DNA of 64,000 nt from Sphingomonas sp. BK580 (GTDB taxonomy: Bacteria > Pseudomonadota > Alphaproteobacteria > Sphingomonadales > Sphingomonadaceae): NCBI RefSeq assembly GCF_014194975.1, contig NZ_JACIAY010000013.1:36917-100916 (forward strand). Direction: 5' to 3'. Each line of letters starts with the position of its first letter. The stretch's first letter is position 1. Position numbers and translations under genes: made by a program. A model generated the notes under the pieces. It saw nothing but the letters and a program-made list of their open reading frames with translations, did not search any database and was not told the DNA's origin. This document shows, in pieces, positions 47,059 through 55,945 of this stretch.

Positions 47059-47404
47059 CGTGGCCTCGCGAGTTGGCGATCCCGGCACTGAAGGCTAGTG
47101 GAGCGCTTGATCCGTGATCACGCGACAATGCCTCAATCGTTCGTCTTGCTACCTACCTGCGACGGCAATGCATGCTTGCGCTTACCGCAACACAGGAAGC
47201 GTCGTTCTCTCGGCCTTGAGCATTGGACGGCACGATCGAATGTCAGTATACGCGACGTAAATTTCCAATGAAGTTCTGATCAGTGCGACGCGTCCTCGTC
47301 ACTCAGGTGACGTTTCGGCCCCGATCGCCACGTTGGTTTCGCGTATGTTGCTGCTTGATGAGGATTCGCCATCCGGCGGGTTCGCTGGAGCGGAGCTGAC
47401 GGCG
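47059..47404. promoter_or_regulatory. Divergent cyoA / lysR control region with two inverted repeats
   Basis: This 346-bp region is divergent between cyoA and the LysR gene. It contains the 10-bp palindrome CGTGATCACG at 47113-47122, near cyoA. It also contains the perfect repeat CGTCAC-TCAG-GTGACG at 47297-47312, nearer the regulator. Either could be a regulator site; neither is a textbook T-N11-A box. Promoter elements were not resolved. Confidence 0.4.
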
Positions 47405-48298
47405 ATGTACGACCTCGGGGATCTTCGTCTCTTCACTCGGATCGTGGCGGCGGGAAGCCTCTCTGAGGCCGCCCGGAGGCAGAACATGTCGCTAACCGCG
47501 GTGAGCCGCCGGCTTTCGCTCATGGAGGACCGGCTTCGGGTACGGCTCATCGACCGCGCCTCGCGCAAGTTCGTCGTCACCGAAGAAGGCCGCTTCCTCT
47601 ACCAGCGCGCGTGCGTGATCGTCAGCGATCTCGAGACCACGCTAGCCGAGCTCGACAGCGTGTCCAAGACCACGAGGGGCCGGCTTCGCGTGAGCGCTCC
47701 GCATCAGATTGGTCGACGGCTCGTGGCGCCGCTCTGTCGCGAGTACTCGGCCGCGTACCGCGACGTGACGGTCGATCTCTCCTTCACCGACGCGCGTCCG
47801 GACGTTCTCGAGGGCGATCTCGACGTGGCGATCGTCACCAAGAGGCCGACGGACGGCTCGGTCATACATCGCCGCCTCCTGCACAGCCGGCGCGTGGTGT
47901 GCGCCTCTCCCGCGTACGTCGAGGCGCACGGAGCCCCGCAGTCCCCCGAGGACCTCGTCGCCCACGACTGCATCCGGATGCGCCGCGGCGACAAGATCTA
48001 CGACAGCTGGACGCTGCTGGGGCCGGAGGGGCCTCGCGAGTACCAGATCGGCGGATCTCTCGTGGCCGACAGCTCAGATACGATCCACCAGTGGATCCTC
48101 GCCGGCAGCGGCATAGGGGTGAAGGCGCTTTGGGACGTACGGGAGGATCTGGAGACGGGCAGGCTTGTCGAGCTGCTGCCGTCGCATGCGTGCGACGAGA
48201 TCTGTCTCTACGCCACCCACATGAGCCGGCGGCACGTTCCTCCGAGGATCCGCGCGTTCATCGACCTTCTCGCCGAGCGGCTGCCCTCACTCTGCTGA
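47405..48298 (+). CDS. LysR-family transcriptional regulator
   Basis: I start at the ATG at 47405 (297 residues), where the winged helix-turn-helix begins (LGDLRLFTRIVAAGSLSEAA, then MSLTAVSRRLSLMEDRL). The frame is open from 47333. The effector domain (about 90-290) has the usual two-lobe pattern. Divergence from the cyo-mqo-poxB-mae-fum run suggests that it controls this run, perhaps in response to a C4 or C3 acid. Its 3' end overlaps the convergent MDR gene by 12 bases. Confidence 0.88.
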   Translation: MYDLGDLRLFTRIVAAGSLSEAARRQNMSLTAVSRRLSLMEDRLRVRLIDRASRKFVVTEEGRFLYQRACVIVSDLETTLAELDSVSKTTRGRLRVSAPHQIGRRLVAPLCREYSAAYRDVTVDLSFTDARPDVLEGDLDVAIVTKRPTDGSVIHRRLLHSRRVVCASPAYVEAHGAPQSPEDLVAHDCIRMRRGDKIYDSWTLLGPEGPREYQIGGSLVADSSDTIHQWILAGSGIGVKALWDVREDLETGRLVELLPSHACDEICLYATHMSRRHVPPRIRAFIDLLAERLPSLC

Positions 48299-49252
48299 CT
48301 CGCGGCACAGGCCCGGGCACACCACCCAGCGGGGACCGCCGCCGCGGGTCTGAGAGTCCCATGCCTGTGGCGCCTGACCGAGGCTGGTCTTGCGGTAGTC
48401 CAGGTCTATGAGGCCGCCCATGGCTGCGACGCACAGTCCTGTATAGGCTTCGGCCTGCAGCTCGATCGGCGCGTGGTAGTAGGCGAATCCGAGCACGTCG
48501 AGCGAGTGGCGCCGCATCGGCTGCGCTGGCAGGATCATCGAGGGGCCGGCCGCCGAGCCTACCTGCACCATGCGCCCGCCGAGAGCGAGCGACGGCAGTG
48601 CCGCCTCCGCGATGCTTCCGTTCAGGTAGTCGATGACGACGTCGAACCCCTGCGCGAAGCCGCCGAGAAGGAAGTTGGTCAACGCGGTCTCGTCCGGCTG
48701 GAGGGCGAAGGTGAGGTCGGCTCCTTCGAGGCGGTCGAGCATGGCCTGATTGCGGCCGACGGCCACGATCCTGCCCGCTCCGAGAATGGACGCCGCGGCC
48801 ACCGCGATCCTTCCTGAGGCGCCGGTCGCGCCCAGGATCAGGACCGACTCGCCGACTCGAAGCCGGCCGCGCCACGAGAGCGCGAGCCATGCCGCAAGCC
48901 CTGGGTTGCCGATGGCTGCGGCGACCTCGTCCGAGATGCCTTCCGGTACGGGAAGCGCGCGCGACGGATCGGCAAGCGTCCATTCCGCCATCGAACCGAG
49001 CGGAGTCGGGATTGCCGGAGCCGTCAGATAGAAGCGCCGGCCTGCGGCATCCTCCGCGACGGCCTCCCTGCCTACGCCGCGTGGCCATTGCGAGGGGCTG
49101 AGATAGTGGGCTCCCCTGGCGATCATGACGTCGAGGTTCGTCAGAGCGGCGGCGCGCACCCTGAACGAAGGCAGGCCGTCGCGGCCCGCCGGCTTGGGGC
49201 TGTCCGCGACCTTCGCGGGCGCGTCCGGCCGGTCTAGAAGGAGCGCTTTCAT
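48287..49252 (-). CDS. MDR-family quinone oxidoreductase-like protein
   Basis: A 321-residue zinc-free medium-chain dehydrogenase/reductase. A GroES-like N-terminal half (PSFRVRAAALTNLDVMIARG) is followed by a Rossmann domain with LILGATGASGRIAV, the AXXGXXG-type NADPH motif of quinone oxidoreductases. The catalytic-zinc Cys and His residues of alcohol dehydrogenases are missing. It starts 4 bases inside the YncE-like gene and is the last gene of a leftward five-gene unit. Substrate unknown. Confidence 0.8.
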   Translation of the reverse strand: MKALLLDRPDAPAKVADSPKPAGRDGLPSFRVRAAALTNLDVMIARGAHYLSPSQWPRGVGREAVAEDAAGRRFYLTAPAIPTPLGSMAEWTLADPSRALPVPEGISDEVAAAIGNPGLAAWLALSWRGRLRVGESVLILGATGASGRIAVAAASILGAGRIVAVGRNQAMLDRLEGADLTFALQPDETALTNFLLGGFAQGFDVVIDYLNGSIAEAALPSLALGGRMVQVGSAAGPSMILPAQPMRRHSLDVLGFAYYHAPIELQAEAYTGLCVAAMGGLIDLDYRKTSLGQAPQAWDSQTRGGGPRWVVCPGLCRESAE

Positions 49253-50376
49253 CCCAGAAGCGCCGCCGTCTCGGCGCCCGGCTCGACGGCAAAGTCGCGA
49301 AGCGCAGTCATCGTCGCCACGTCGACGATCGTGATCGTGCCGGCGTCATGGTTGCAGGCCCACAGCGTGGCTCCGTCGGGCGAGAAGGCCATGCCCATGG
49401 GTCCGTGCTGTATGAGCAGAAGCTTCTGGCGCTGAGGACGCGCTGCGTCGACCCTGACCAGACCGGCCGAGGGAAAGTCGGCGACCAGGACGTACCTGCC
49501 GTCGGGCGACACCCTCACACGCCTTTCCCTGTCGCCGTGCGCGGCCGTGCTGAAGGGCAGTCCTTCCAGGTCGGTCGAGGCGAGTATCGTTCGCGCTGCG
49601 GTGTCGATGGTGAGCAGCGCGGGTCGCTGGTCGTCGGCCGCGAAGAGGCGCGCCCCGTCCGGTGAGAGCGCGAGGCCGGTGATCGCGTGGGGCGTGTCGA
49701 TGGTGCCGGCGACGCGTCGCTGGGCGAGGTCGACGACGACGATTCCCGACCCGGCGCGGTTGCTGAGGAACGCAGTCCCGTTCGTGGGGTGGGCTACGAT
49801 CCAGTGGCCGCCGGCATGGTTCACGGGGATCGCGCCGACCTGACGCTGGGATGCGGGATCGAACCCCACGACCGTCTTGCCGATGTCGCACGAGGCCCAG
49901 ATCGTTCCATCCGGCGCCTCGGCCAGGCCGTGAGGCGCCCAGACGGAGCCGGTGGAAAGGAATCCGGTGCACCTGCGTTCGGCGAGGTCGACGATCGCGA
50001 CCTGATTGCCCGGGTGCGGGTTCGCGCTGTAGATGCCGTCGCCGTAGATGGACACGTACGCCGTCCGTCCGTTCCGCGCGATCAGGAGTTCGTGCGGCCG
50101 TGGCGGCAGCGAGAACGTCTTCTGCGTCTGGCCGGTCGCCGCATCGTAGAACCCGATCGTCAGCGCCTGCTTGTTCACCACCATCAGCGACTTGCCGTGC
50201 GCCTGCGGGCTGATTCTTCCGGTAACGTCGGGCGCGGGAGCCGGATCCGCGATGGTGGCCTGCTGGAGGCCGGGCGTGGGAGCTCCCGGCAACGGCCCCT
50301 GCGCTCGAAGCGCCGACGGCACCATTCCGGCGCCGATCGTCGCCAGACCCGTCTTGATGAGAAGCCTTCTGTCCAT
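49249..50376 (-). CDS. YncE-like periplasmic beta-propeller protein
   Basis: A 375-residue protein with a Tat-like leader (MDRRLLIKTGLATIGAG), then repeated YVTN-type blades such as GRTAYVSIYGDGIYS, DGTIWASCDIGKTVVGFD, NGTAFLSNRAGSGIVVVD and GATLWACNHDAGTITIVD. It is probably an exported seven-blade propeller. YncE-like proteins bind DNA or ligands in some species, and related propellers serve as accessory parts of periplasmic dehydrogenases. Here the role is unknown. It lies 16 bases downstream of the MetA-like gene. Confidence 0.8.
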   Translation of the reverse strand: MDRRLLIKTGLATIGAGMVPSALRAQGPLPGAPTPGLQQATIADPAPAPDVTGRISPQAHGKSLMVVNKQALTIGFYDAATGQTQKTFSLPPRPHELLIARNGRTAYVSIYGDGIYSANPHPGNQVAIVDLAERRCTGFLSTGSVWAPHGLAEAPDGTIWASCDIGKTVVGFDPASQRQVGAIPVNHAGGHWIVAHPTNGTAFLSNRAGSGIVVVDLAQRRVAGTIDTPHAITGLALSPDGARLFAADDQRPALLTIDTAARTILASTDLEGLPFSTAAHGDRERRVRVSPDGRYVLVADFPSAGLVRVDAARPQRQKLLLIQHGPMGMAFSPDGATLWACNHDAGTITIVDVATMTALRDFAVEPGAETAALLG

Positions 50377-50392
50377 GACCGTTGCTCCGCGC

Positions 50393-51319
50393 TTATGGGA
50401 TGGGGCGTTGGATGCGCATGTTGAAGATGAAGCCTCTGGGCCGGTCGCGGACGCCGAACTCCGCGTAGCCTGCCACGAGCAGGTTCATTCCGGCGATCTG
50501 CCAACGCGAGACCGGTCCGAGCGCCATGGCGCGCTGACGATCTCCGACCTTCGCGCCGTCGATCCGAGACCTTCCGGTCTGCTGCAGGAGGTAGCCGCCG
50601 ACGCCCACGCGCCAGTCCGGAGCGGCCAGCGCTGCGAGCGATCCGTTGATCACGAGGAAGTCTCCTGCCCGCGCGCGCAGAGCGACGCCGTCGCCGTCGA
50701 CGCCATCGGACGTGCCGCTCCTGTCGAAGATGGCGCGGCCGCTGAGATCCCAGGCCTTCGACAGGTGGATCGTCGTGGCGACGTAGGGCGAAACCTGCCA
50801 GGCGCCGGAGCCGAGATTGACGGGACGGTCGGCGCGGCGCCGACCGGTGGGCGCGACCACCTGCACTGCGGCTCGGACAGATATGGAACCGGCTTGATCG
50901 GGTCGGGACGACCATTGCAGGAACGGAGCGATCGTCACGTCGCCGAAGCCCGAGGCCGTGCCCGACCCCGGCGAGCCGAACTCGTTTCTCACGCGGGACA
51001 CGGGCACGAGCACCTCCAGTCCTGGGTGCGCGGCCAGGATCGATGCCTTCGCCGTATAGACGGGGTGCAGCACCACGGCGGCTATGCGCTGGCGCTGGCG
51101 ACCGGGTGTCGAGTGCCCTCCGGAGTCCACGATCTCGTCTGCTAAGTAGCCCGCCCCGATCAGCTCGAAGAGGGCGCCCGGTCCTCCGTCGCCGTCAAGG
51201 ATGTTGGTCTGGCCGAGGTCGGCCGGCGGCAGCGGCACGACGACCTGGGCGGACGCCGCCTGGGCCGCGACGATGGTCGTCGTGGCGAGGGTCGCGCGCA
51301 CGGCGCTTTCGAACCTCAT
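50393..51319 (-). CDS. Outer-membrane MetA-pathway-type transporter
   Basis: A 308-residue protein with a signal peptide ending AQAASAQ and the beta-barrel pattern of the phenol_MetA_deg family. VVPLPPADLGQTNILDGDG, GFGDVTIAPFLQW and VVAPTGRRR are typical blocks, and the C-terminal strand ends with FNMRIQRPIP. Such proteins are thought to admit aromatic or hydrophobic compounds across the outer membrane. It overlaps the epimerase-like gene by 4 bases, so uptake and metabolism of one compound is plausible. Confidence 0.75.
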   Translation of the reverse strand: MRFESAVRATLATTTIVAAQAASAQVVVPLPPADLGQTNILDGDGGPGALFELIGAGYLADEIVDSGGHSTPGRQRQRIAAVVLHPVYTAKASILAAHPGLEVLVPVSRVRNEFGSPGSGTASGFGDVTIAPFLQWSSRPDQAGSISVRAAVQVVAPTGRRRADRPVNLGSGAWQVSPYVATTIHLSKAWDLSGRAIFDRSGTSDGVDGDGVALRARAGDFLVINGSLAALAAPDWRVGVGGYLLQQTGRSRIDGAKVGDRQRAMALGPVSRWQIAGMNLLVAGYAEFGVRDRPRGFIFNMRIQRPIP

Positions 51320-52182
51320 CCGTGGTTCCTCGCAACGGCTTCGGCGTAGCTGCGGCGCAGGAAGGTCAGGCCCGATCGCGCCAGATCGTCGCTGGTGTCC
51401 GCCAGGTCGCGCCAGGTTCGCGTCCGCATCGCCAGTTCCGGCGCCGGGAAGGGGAAGGTCTCTATCGCGCAGCCGCCGGCGTAGCCCGATCGCACGACGG
51501 CATCGAAGAGGCTGTTCCAGTCGATCAGTCCGGTACCCGGCGTCCCCCTATCGTTCTCCGGCAGATGGAGGTGCTTTAGCCAGGGAGCGGCGAGCCAGAT
51601 CGCAGAAGCGATGTCCTTCTCCTCGACGACCATGTGCGCGGTGTCGAGCAGCAGGCCGACGTTCGGATCGTCTACGGCTTCGCATAGGCGCACGCCCTGC
51701 TCGGCGGTGTTCAGGAAGAACGTCTCGAAGCGGTTGAGCGGCTCTATGGCCATCTCGACGCCGGAGGCATGGAGGTCCGTCGCCACGGCCGCGAAGCCTT
51801 CCGCCGCCCACTCCCACTGCGCGTCGGTGCTCCGCATCCCGGTGAACCACCACGGGGGGGCGTAGAGCGGACCGACGAGAAGACGCGCGCCAAGATCGCG
51901 CGCGGCGGCTATGGCGTCGCGGAGGTAGGTCACTCCTGCCCGGCGATGCTCCGGCCGATCGGCTACGACGCAGGCCTCCGGACTGGTCGGGGACGCGCTC
52001 AGCGTGCATTCGAGGCCGAGGCGCTCGAGCTCCCTGCGGACCGCGTCGACCGGAAAGTCGTCGAAGCCCGAGCGCTGAATCTCGACGAGGTCGGCGCCGA
52101 GCGTCTTGGCGCGCTCCAGCAGCGGCAGGTCAGCGAGTTCCAGGCGGGGCGACCAGATGAAGGTGTTGAGCGCGAAGAACAT
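51316..52182 (-). CDS. Ketose 3-epimerase-like sugar isomerase (TIM barrel)
   Basis: A 288-residue xylose-isomerase-like barrel close to D-tagatose/D-psicose 3-epimerases. Seen are GPLYAP, IEPLNRFETFFLNT with catalytic E147, LLDTAHMVVEE with metal ligand D180, HLHLPENDRGTPGTG with H206, and AIETFPF with E241. Two metal-bridging glutamates and the ENDRG loop match that family. The neighbours include a barrel transporter and an oxidoreductase, giving a small carbohydrate or polyol catabolic unit with unknown substrate. Confidence 0.8.
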   Translation of the reverse strand: MFFALNTFIWSPRLELADLPLLERAKTLGADLVEIQRSGFDDFPVDAVRRELERLGLECTLSASPTSPEACVVADRPEHRRAGVTYLRDAIAAARDLGARLLVGPLYAPPWWFTGMRSTDAQWEWAAEGFAAVATDLHASGVEMAIEPLNRFETFFLNTAEQGVRLCEAVDDPNVGLLLDTAHMVVEEKDIASAIWLAAPWLKHLHLPENDRGTPGTGLIDWNSLFDAVVRSGYAGGCAIETFPFPAPELAMRTRTWRDLADTSDDLARSGLTFLRRSYAEAVARNHG

Positions 52183-52197
52183 GGTGCCAGCCGCCGC

Positions 52198-52374
52198 TCA
52201 GTGCGACATCGTGCGCAGGAACGTGATCAGGTGGGGCCAGGCGTTCTCCGCGAGAACCATGCCCAGGAGTCCCGCGAGAGCCACGAGCGGGGGAGCCGGG
52301 GAGCGGACGTGTAGGGCCGCGTAGAGCACGCCGACCACGCCTCCCACGACGAACGAGATCAGATACGCCTTCAT
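52198..52374 (-). CDS. XapX-domain small membrane protein (DUF1427)
   Basis: This 58-residue protein has two TM helices. The conserved core GVLYAALHVRSPAPPLVALAG near residues 16-36 is the signature of XapX proteins (ALHVRSPAPP is the key part), and GLLGMVLAEN follows. GGAGGAG lies before the ATG at 52374 and is embedded in a perfect hairpin. It is the first gene of a leftward unit with a sugar-epimerase-like enzyme. No function has been assigned to XapX proteins that I know. Confidence 0.85.
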   Translation of the reverse strand: MKAYLISFVVGGVVGVLYAALHVRSPAPPLVALAGLLGMVLAENAWPHLITFLRTMSH

Positions 52375-52377
52375 CGC

Positions 52378-52397
52378 GCTTCTCCTCCACGAGAAGC
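52378..52397 (-). promoter_or_regulatory. Hairpin overlapping the XapX ribosome binding site
   Basis: On the minus strand GCTTCTC-GTGGAG-GAGAAGC is a perfect 7-bp stem with a 6-base loop. It ends 3 bases before the start codon and holds the GGAGGAG ribosome site across loop and stem. It could limit translation of the first gene of the operon. A second weaker hairpin, GAGGG/CCCTC, is at 52413-52428. Confidence 0.4.
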
Positions 52398-52578
52398 CTG
52401 CATCCTTTCCCTGAGGGGCTGAACCCTCTGATTCCGGAAGGCGCCATTGCTCTCCCGACGGGGTGGGCGTGTTAGAGGCGAGGCCCAGCTACGAAAGGGG
52501 GGCTTCAGGTTTCCGGCAGGAGGGCGGTGCTCCGCCGCTGCTATCCTCCGCGGCCTTGCTCACGATAGGATCGATATC

Positions 52579-53463
52579 ATGGCACATCAGGACGCTGGCC
52601 GCCCGATCAGCCTGGATGCCGGCTCGATAAGGCTCGGCGCGGTCGAGGCTGGACCGGGCTCGGGCGGGATCATCGTCCTTATCGCAGGCTGGCCGGAGAC
52701 GCTGTACGCATGGCGGCTCGTGCAGCCCCTCCTCGCGGCGGAAGGCTACAGGGTCATCGCGCTCGATCCGCCCGGCATCGGCCGTTCGGACCTTCTGCCT
52801 CCCGGAACGCCGGCGGACTGCGGCGCGATGGCCGACTTGATCGTCGAGGGACTGAAATCGATCGGCGTCGACCGCTTCTTCCTCGTCGGTCACGACGTCG
52901 GGACCTGGCTAAGCTACTCGATCGCGACCCGCCATTCCGATCTGGTCGAGCGCGTCTGCCTAACGGAGGCGGCCATTCCGGGGATCGCGCCTGCCGAGGC
53001 GTTCGGCATTCGAAACGCGCCGCGCGTGTTCCAGTTCTTCTTAGGCGCCACGCCGGACCTGCCCGAGCTTCTGGTGGAGGAGCGCGAGGAGGCGTTCTTC
53101 CGCTACCTGTTCGACACGAAGACCACCGTGCGCGACGCGATCAGCCAGGCCGATCTCGAGCACTACGTCGAGGCGTACAGCGCACCGGGACGCATGAGCG
53201 CGGGCTTCGCATACTATCGCGCCGCGCACGTCACCGCCGAGCAGAACGAGCAGAGCTCCGCCCCTTCGATGCCCGTGCTGGCGATCGGCGGGACCGGTAG
53301 TCTGGGGGGAGCGGTGCACGACGCCCTCGAACGCAAGGGGACGCAGCACCTGGAGGGTCGGGTGTTCGCCGGCGTAGGGCACTATCTGCCTGAGGAGGCG
53401 CCGGAGGAGTTCGCCGGGGCGGTGCTGTCGTTCATTTCCGAAGCCGCGAGCTCAGGCAAGTGA
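52579..53463 (+). CDS. Alpha/beta hydrolase, epoxide hydrolase/dehalogenase-like
   Basis: I start at the ATG at 52579 (294 residues), preceded by AGGA at 9 bases; the frame is open from 52447. The nucleophile is D106 in VGHDVGTW, as in epoxide hydrolases and haloalkane dehalogenases, not Ser. GWPE near residue 37 supplies the oxyanion/Trp position. The base is the His of GVGHYLPEEAPEEF near the C-terminus. A lid domain spans about 140-220. It is divergent from the XapX operon. Epoxide hydrolysis is a reasonable guess. Confidence 0.83.
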   Translation: MAHQDAGRPISLDAGSIRLGAVEAGPGSGGIIVLIAGWPETLYAWRLVQPLLAAEGYRVIALDPPGIGRSDLLPPGTPADCGAMADLIVEGLKSIGVDRFFLVGHDVGTWLSYSIATRHSDLVERVCLTEAAIPGIAPAEAFGIRNAPRVFQFFLGATPDLPELLVEEREEAFFRYLFDTKTTVRDAISQADLEHYVEAYSAPGRMSAGFAYYRAAHVTAEQNEQSSAPSMPVLAIGGTGSLGGAVHDALERKGTQHLEGRVFAGVGHYLPEEAPEEFAGAVLSFISEAASSGK

Positions 53464-53483
53464 CCTGGTGAGCCTGCCCTCGC

Positions 53484-54050
53484 ATGGTGGATGTTGAACC
53501 CTTCGGGCCGCGTAGCGGATCACGCGGGACGTCTTCGGCAGGCGCGTCCGCACGTCGAGGCAGCGTTGGTCGTAGGTTGGCGTCGGGGTTGGAGCAGGCT
53601 CTGCTTTCGGGCGCCGCCGCCGTCCTGGCGTTCTATCCGACACGCGTCTTGGGGCTTCACGAAGGGTTCTGGGCCGCGATCACCGCGATCGCCGTCGCGC
53701 AGTCCGAGTTCAACTCGGCCAGCAGCACGGGCCGAGACCAGTTCGCAGGCGCCCTCATCGGTGGTCTCGTGGCCGTGGCGGTCTCGTTCGTCTTCGGGAA
53801 CGCGATCTGGAGCTATGCCTTCGCCGTCGCTTTCGCGATCGTCGCATGCTGGATCATCGACGTCGCCACAGCGGCGCGCCTCGCAGGGATCACCGCCACG
53901 ATCATCCTGCTCGTTCCGGGGCTTGGATCTCCCGAGCAGGTGGTTGTCTCGCGCGCTGGCGAGGTCGCCTGGGGCGCCGCGATGGCGATCGCATTGGTCT
54001 GGATAGCGAACAGGCTGGCCGATGCGCTCGGCCTTCGTGAGATGGGCTGA
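53484..54050 (+). CDS. FUSC-like membrane protein
   Basis: A 188-residue protein with a polar N-terminus (about 1-32) and five or six hydrophobic helices. LGLHEGFWAAITAIAVAQSEF and the following STGRDQFAGALIGG match the membrane part of fusaric acid/aromatic acid exporter (FUSC) proteins, such as AaeB. Full members are two to four times longer and carry cytoplasmic domains. This is a short membrane-only form. It lies 20 bases after the hydrolase gene and is probably co-transcribed. Confidence 0.7.
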   Translation: MVDVEPFGPRSGSRGTSSAGASARRGSVGRRLASGLEQALLSGAAAVLAFYPTRVLGLHEGFWAAITAIAVAQSEFNSASSTGRDQFAGALIGGLVAVAVSFVFGNAIWSYAFAVAFAIVACWIIDVATAARLAGITATIILLVPGLGSPEQVVVSRAGEVAWGAAMAIALVWIANRLADALGLREMG

Positions 54051-54256
54051 GCGGAGACGCATCGTCCCCGCGCGGCGGGCTCATCGGTGCAGATGCGTCT
54101 GCGGCGTGGACGGATCGTCCTGTCGATCCGCCGAATCTCGATTTGGTCGACCGCCTCGGTCCGAACTGCAGCCGCTACTGACAGCACGGTGGCAGCAGGG
54201 TGCGCATAGAAGTGCTGCTCCGGCCTTTGAGGGCCATGCGAAAGGGAAATGAGCGA

Positions 54257-54673
54257 ATGACTTCGATGATCTCGCAGGTGAACTGGCTCGCCGTGCTGGT
54301 GGCTGCGATCGCGCACTTCGTCCTAGGCGGCGTCTGGTTCGGCGCCGTCTTCGCCAAGGCGTATGCTCGATCGCTGGGCATCGATGATCGACCTGCGGTC
54401 AAGCCGTCCGCGATCTTCCTCGCGGGACCGCTCGTTTGCGGCCTGGTCATCGTCGGCACCACTGCCATCCTGATGCGCATGCTGGCGCTGGACACGCTCG
54501 GCGGGGCCCTTGCTCTCGGCGGGCTCGTGGGGGTCGGGTACTTGGGGGCGATGACCGTGAACATCGCTATCAACCCGCTCTTCCCGCGTCCCTTCCTGTA
54601 CGCGGCCGTGAACGCACCCATGTTCATACTCGGCAGCCTGATGTCCGCTGCGATCCTGACGGCGCTCGGCTAG
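54257..54673 (+). CDS. DUF1761 membrane protein
   Basis: From the ATG at 54257 the protein has 138 residues and four TM helices. QVNWLAVLVAAIAHFVLGGVWF at the N-terminus is the typical DUF1761 opening (NW, then H and GxxWF), and the end NAPMFILGSLMSAAILTALG fits too. The frame is open from 54200. Function unknown across the family. It is the last gene of the rightward group before the convergent island B operon. Confidence 0.8.
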   Translation: MTSMISQVNWLAVLVAAIAHFVLGGVWFGAVFAKAYARSLGIDDRPAVKPSAIFLAGPLVCGLVIVGTTAILMRMLALDTLGGALALGGLVGVGYLGAMTVNIAINPLFPRPFLYAAVNAPMFILGSLMSAAILTALG

Positions 54674-54863
54674 CCTCCTCGCACTGCCGATGGCGTCGGG
54701 TGCCGACGGCCGCCCGTCCCCGGGCATTCGATCGGTGCCGCGCGGGCGATATGCCGGCGCATCGGCGCGGGTGTGGAGGCCGCGCCTTGACGAAAGAGGC
54801 CGCGCCGTAGGCGGTCCGAGCCGCAGCGCGCCATTCGTGACCGGCAGGGATTGCGCGCGGTCT

Positions 54864-55940
54864 TTAGAGGGTGACGGTGACCGGCTCGCCCTCGGCGCTC
54901 GGGTAGACGCAGTCGAACCTGTAGCGGTTCCGCTGCGCCTCGGACTCGCGCCACGGCCGCGTCCTGTCCTGGTCGTAGTTGAAGTAGAGCGTCTTGCGAC
55001 CATCGGACGGCCGGGTCAGGATCCGCGCGATCGCGATCTCGTCGGGATGCCCGAAGTAACTTCCGTTGGTCGAGATCATGAACCTCTCGCCGTCCAGGCG
55101 TTCCAGCAGCTCGCGGGTCGTGTTGGCCTGGCTGCCATGGTGCGGGATCTTGATCAGGTCGCATCGCAGCGGGAGCTCGCGGCCTAGCTGATCCAGGCTG
55201 GCGACGAGCATGGACGGATGCGCGTCGGCTCCGAAGAAGACGGTCCTCCCGTCGTACTCGGCGAGGAACGCGATGCTGGAACCGTTCGGCGGCGCCGTAT
55301 CCTCGACCGTCGTCTCGGCGGCGAGGTCCTCCAGCGAGCCGCCGAAGTCCTCGATGTCATCGTTCGGTCCGTAGTCCTCGGGCTGCGGCTGCTCGGCTGT
55401 CGCCGAAGCGGCGGGATCGAGGCCCGCTCGCCGACACTCCTCGGCCCACTGCGGCTCCAACCGCGCCAGCTTCGCGGCATCGGGGGACAGCAGAGTGATC
55501 TTCAGTCCGCCGGCGAGCGTCCTGACGACGGGCAGGTCTCCTTCGAGCCGCACGGGGCCGCCCTCGAAGGCCTCGTTCCAGGGCAGCTTGCGGTCCACGA
55601 TCAGCTTCGTCAGCTTCTCGCCCTGAACGGCTCCGAACTCCTCGCTGTCCGGTTGCCAGAGGAGATGCCGATAGGCGTTGAACCAGATGTCGTCGAACGT
55701 GAGGTCGGACCGCCCCGGATCGAGCGCTTCGAGCGCGCCCTCGATGTGATCGCGGTCTACGTGGCTTATCACGAACAGCTCCAGGTGCCGCTCCTCCTCG
55801 GGCAGAAACTCGAGCAGCTGCTTGAAGGTGGCCTTGCGTCCCGCGTCGATTAGGACGCGGCGCGGCGCTGTGGGGTCGCCGTACCGGATGAGCAGGCTGT
55901 CGCCCTCGCTCGCAGGCAGCATCGTGACCTCAAACATCAT
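54864..55940 (-). CDS. MBL-fold metallo-hydrolase of island B
   Basis: The ATG at 55940 (another at 55937) gives 358 residues; GAGAGGA precedes it, and the frame upstream is a shadow. The metal motif is SHVDRDHIEG (H60, D62, D64, H65), the HxDxDH variant seen in soluble ComEC-like MBL proteins, with Asp in place of the second His. The late motif is KIPHHGSQANT. A 60-residue acidic insert (Glu/Asp-rich, about residues 190-245) interrupts the domain. It is the last gene after the caspase-like protease and an unknown protein, each gap being only 5 bases. Confidence 0.8.
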   Translation of the reverse strand: MMFEVTMLPASEGDSLLIRYGDPTAPRRVLIDAGRKATFKQLLEFLPEEERHLELFVISHVDRDHIEGALEALDPGRSDLTFDDIWFNAYRHLLWQPDSEEFGAVQGEKLTKLIVDRKLPWNEAFEGGPVRLEGDLPVVRTLAGGLKITLLSPDAAKLARLEPQWAEECRRAGLDPAASATAEQPQPEDYGPNDDIEDFGGSLEDLAAETTVEDTAPPNGSSIAFLAEYDGRTVFFGADAHPSMLVASLDQLGRELPLRCDLIKIPHHGSQANTTRELLERLDGERFMISTNGSYFGHPDEIAIARILTRPSDGRKTLYFNYDQDRTRPWRESEAQRNRYRFDCVYPSAEGEPVTVTL

Positions 55941-55945
55941 TCCTC

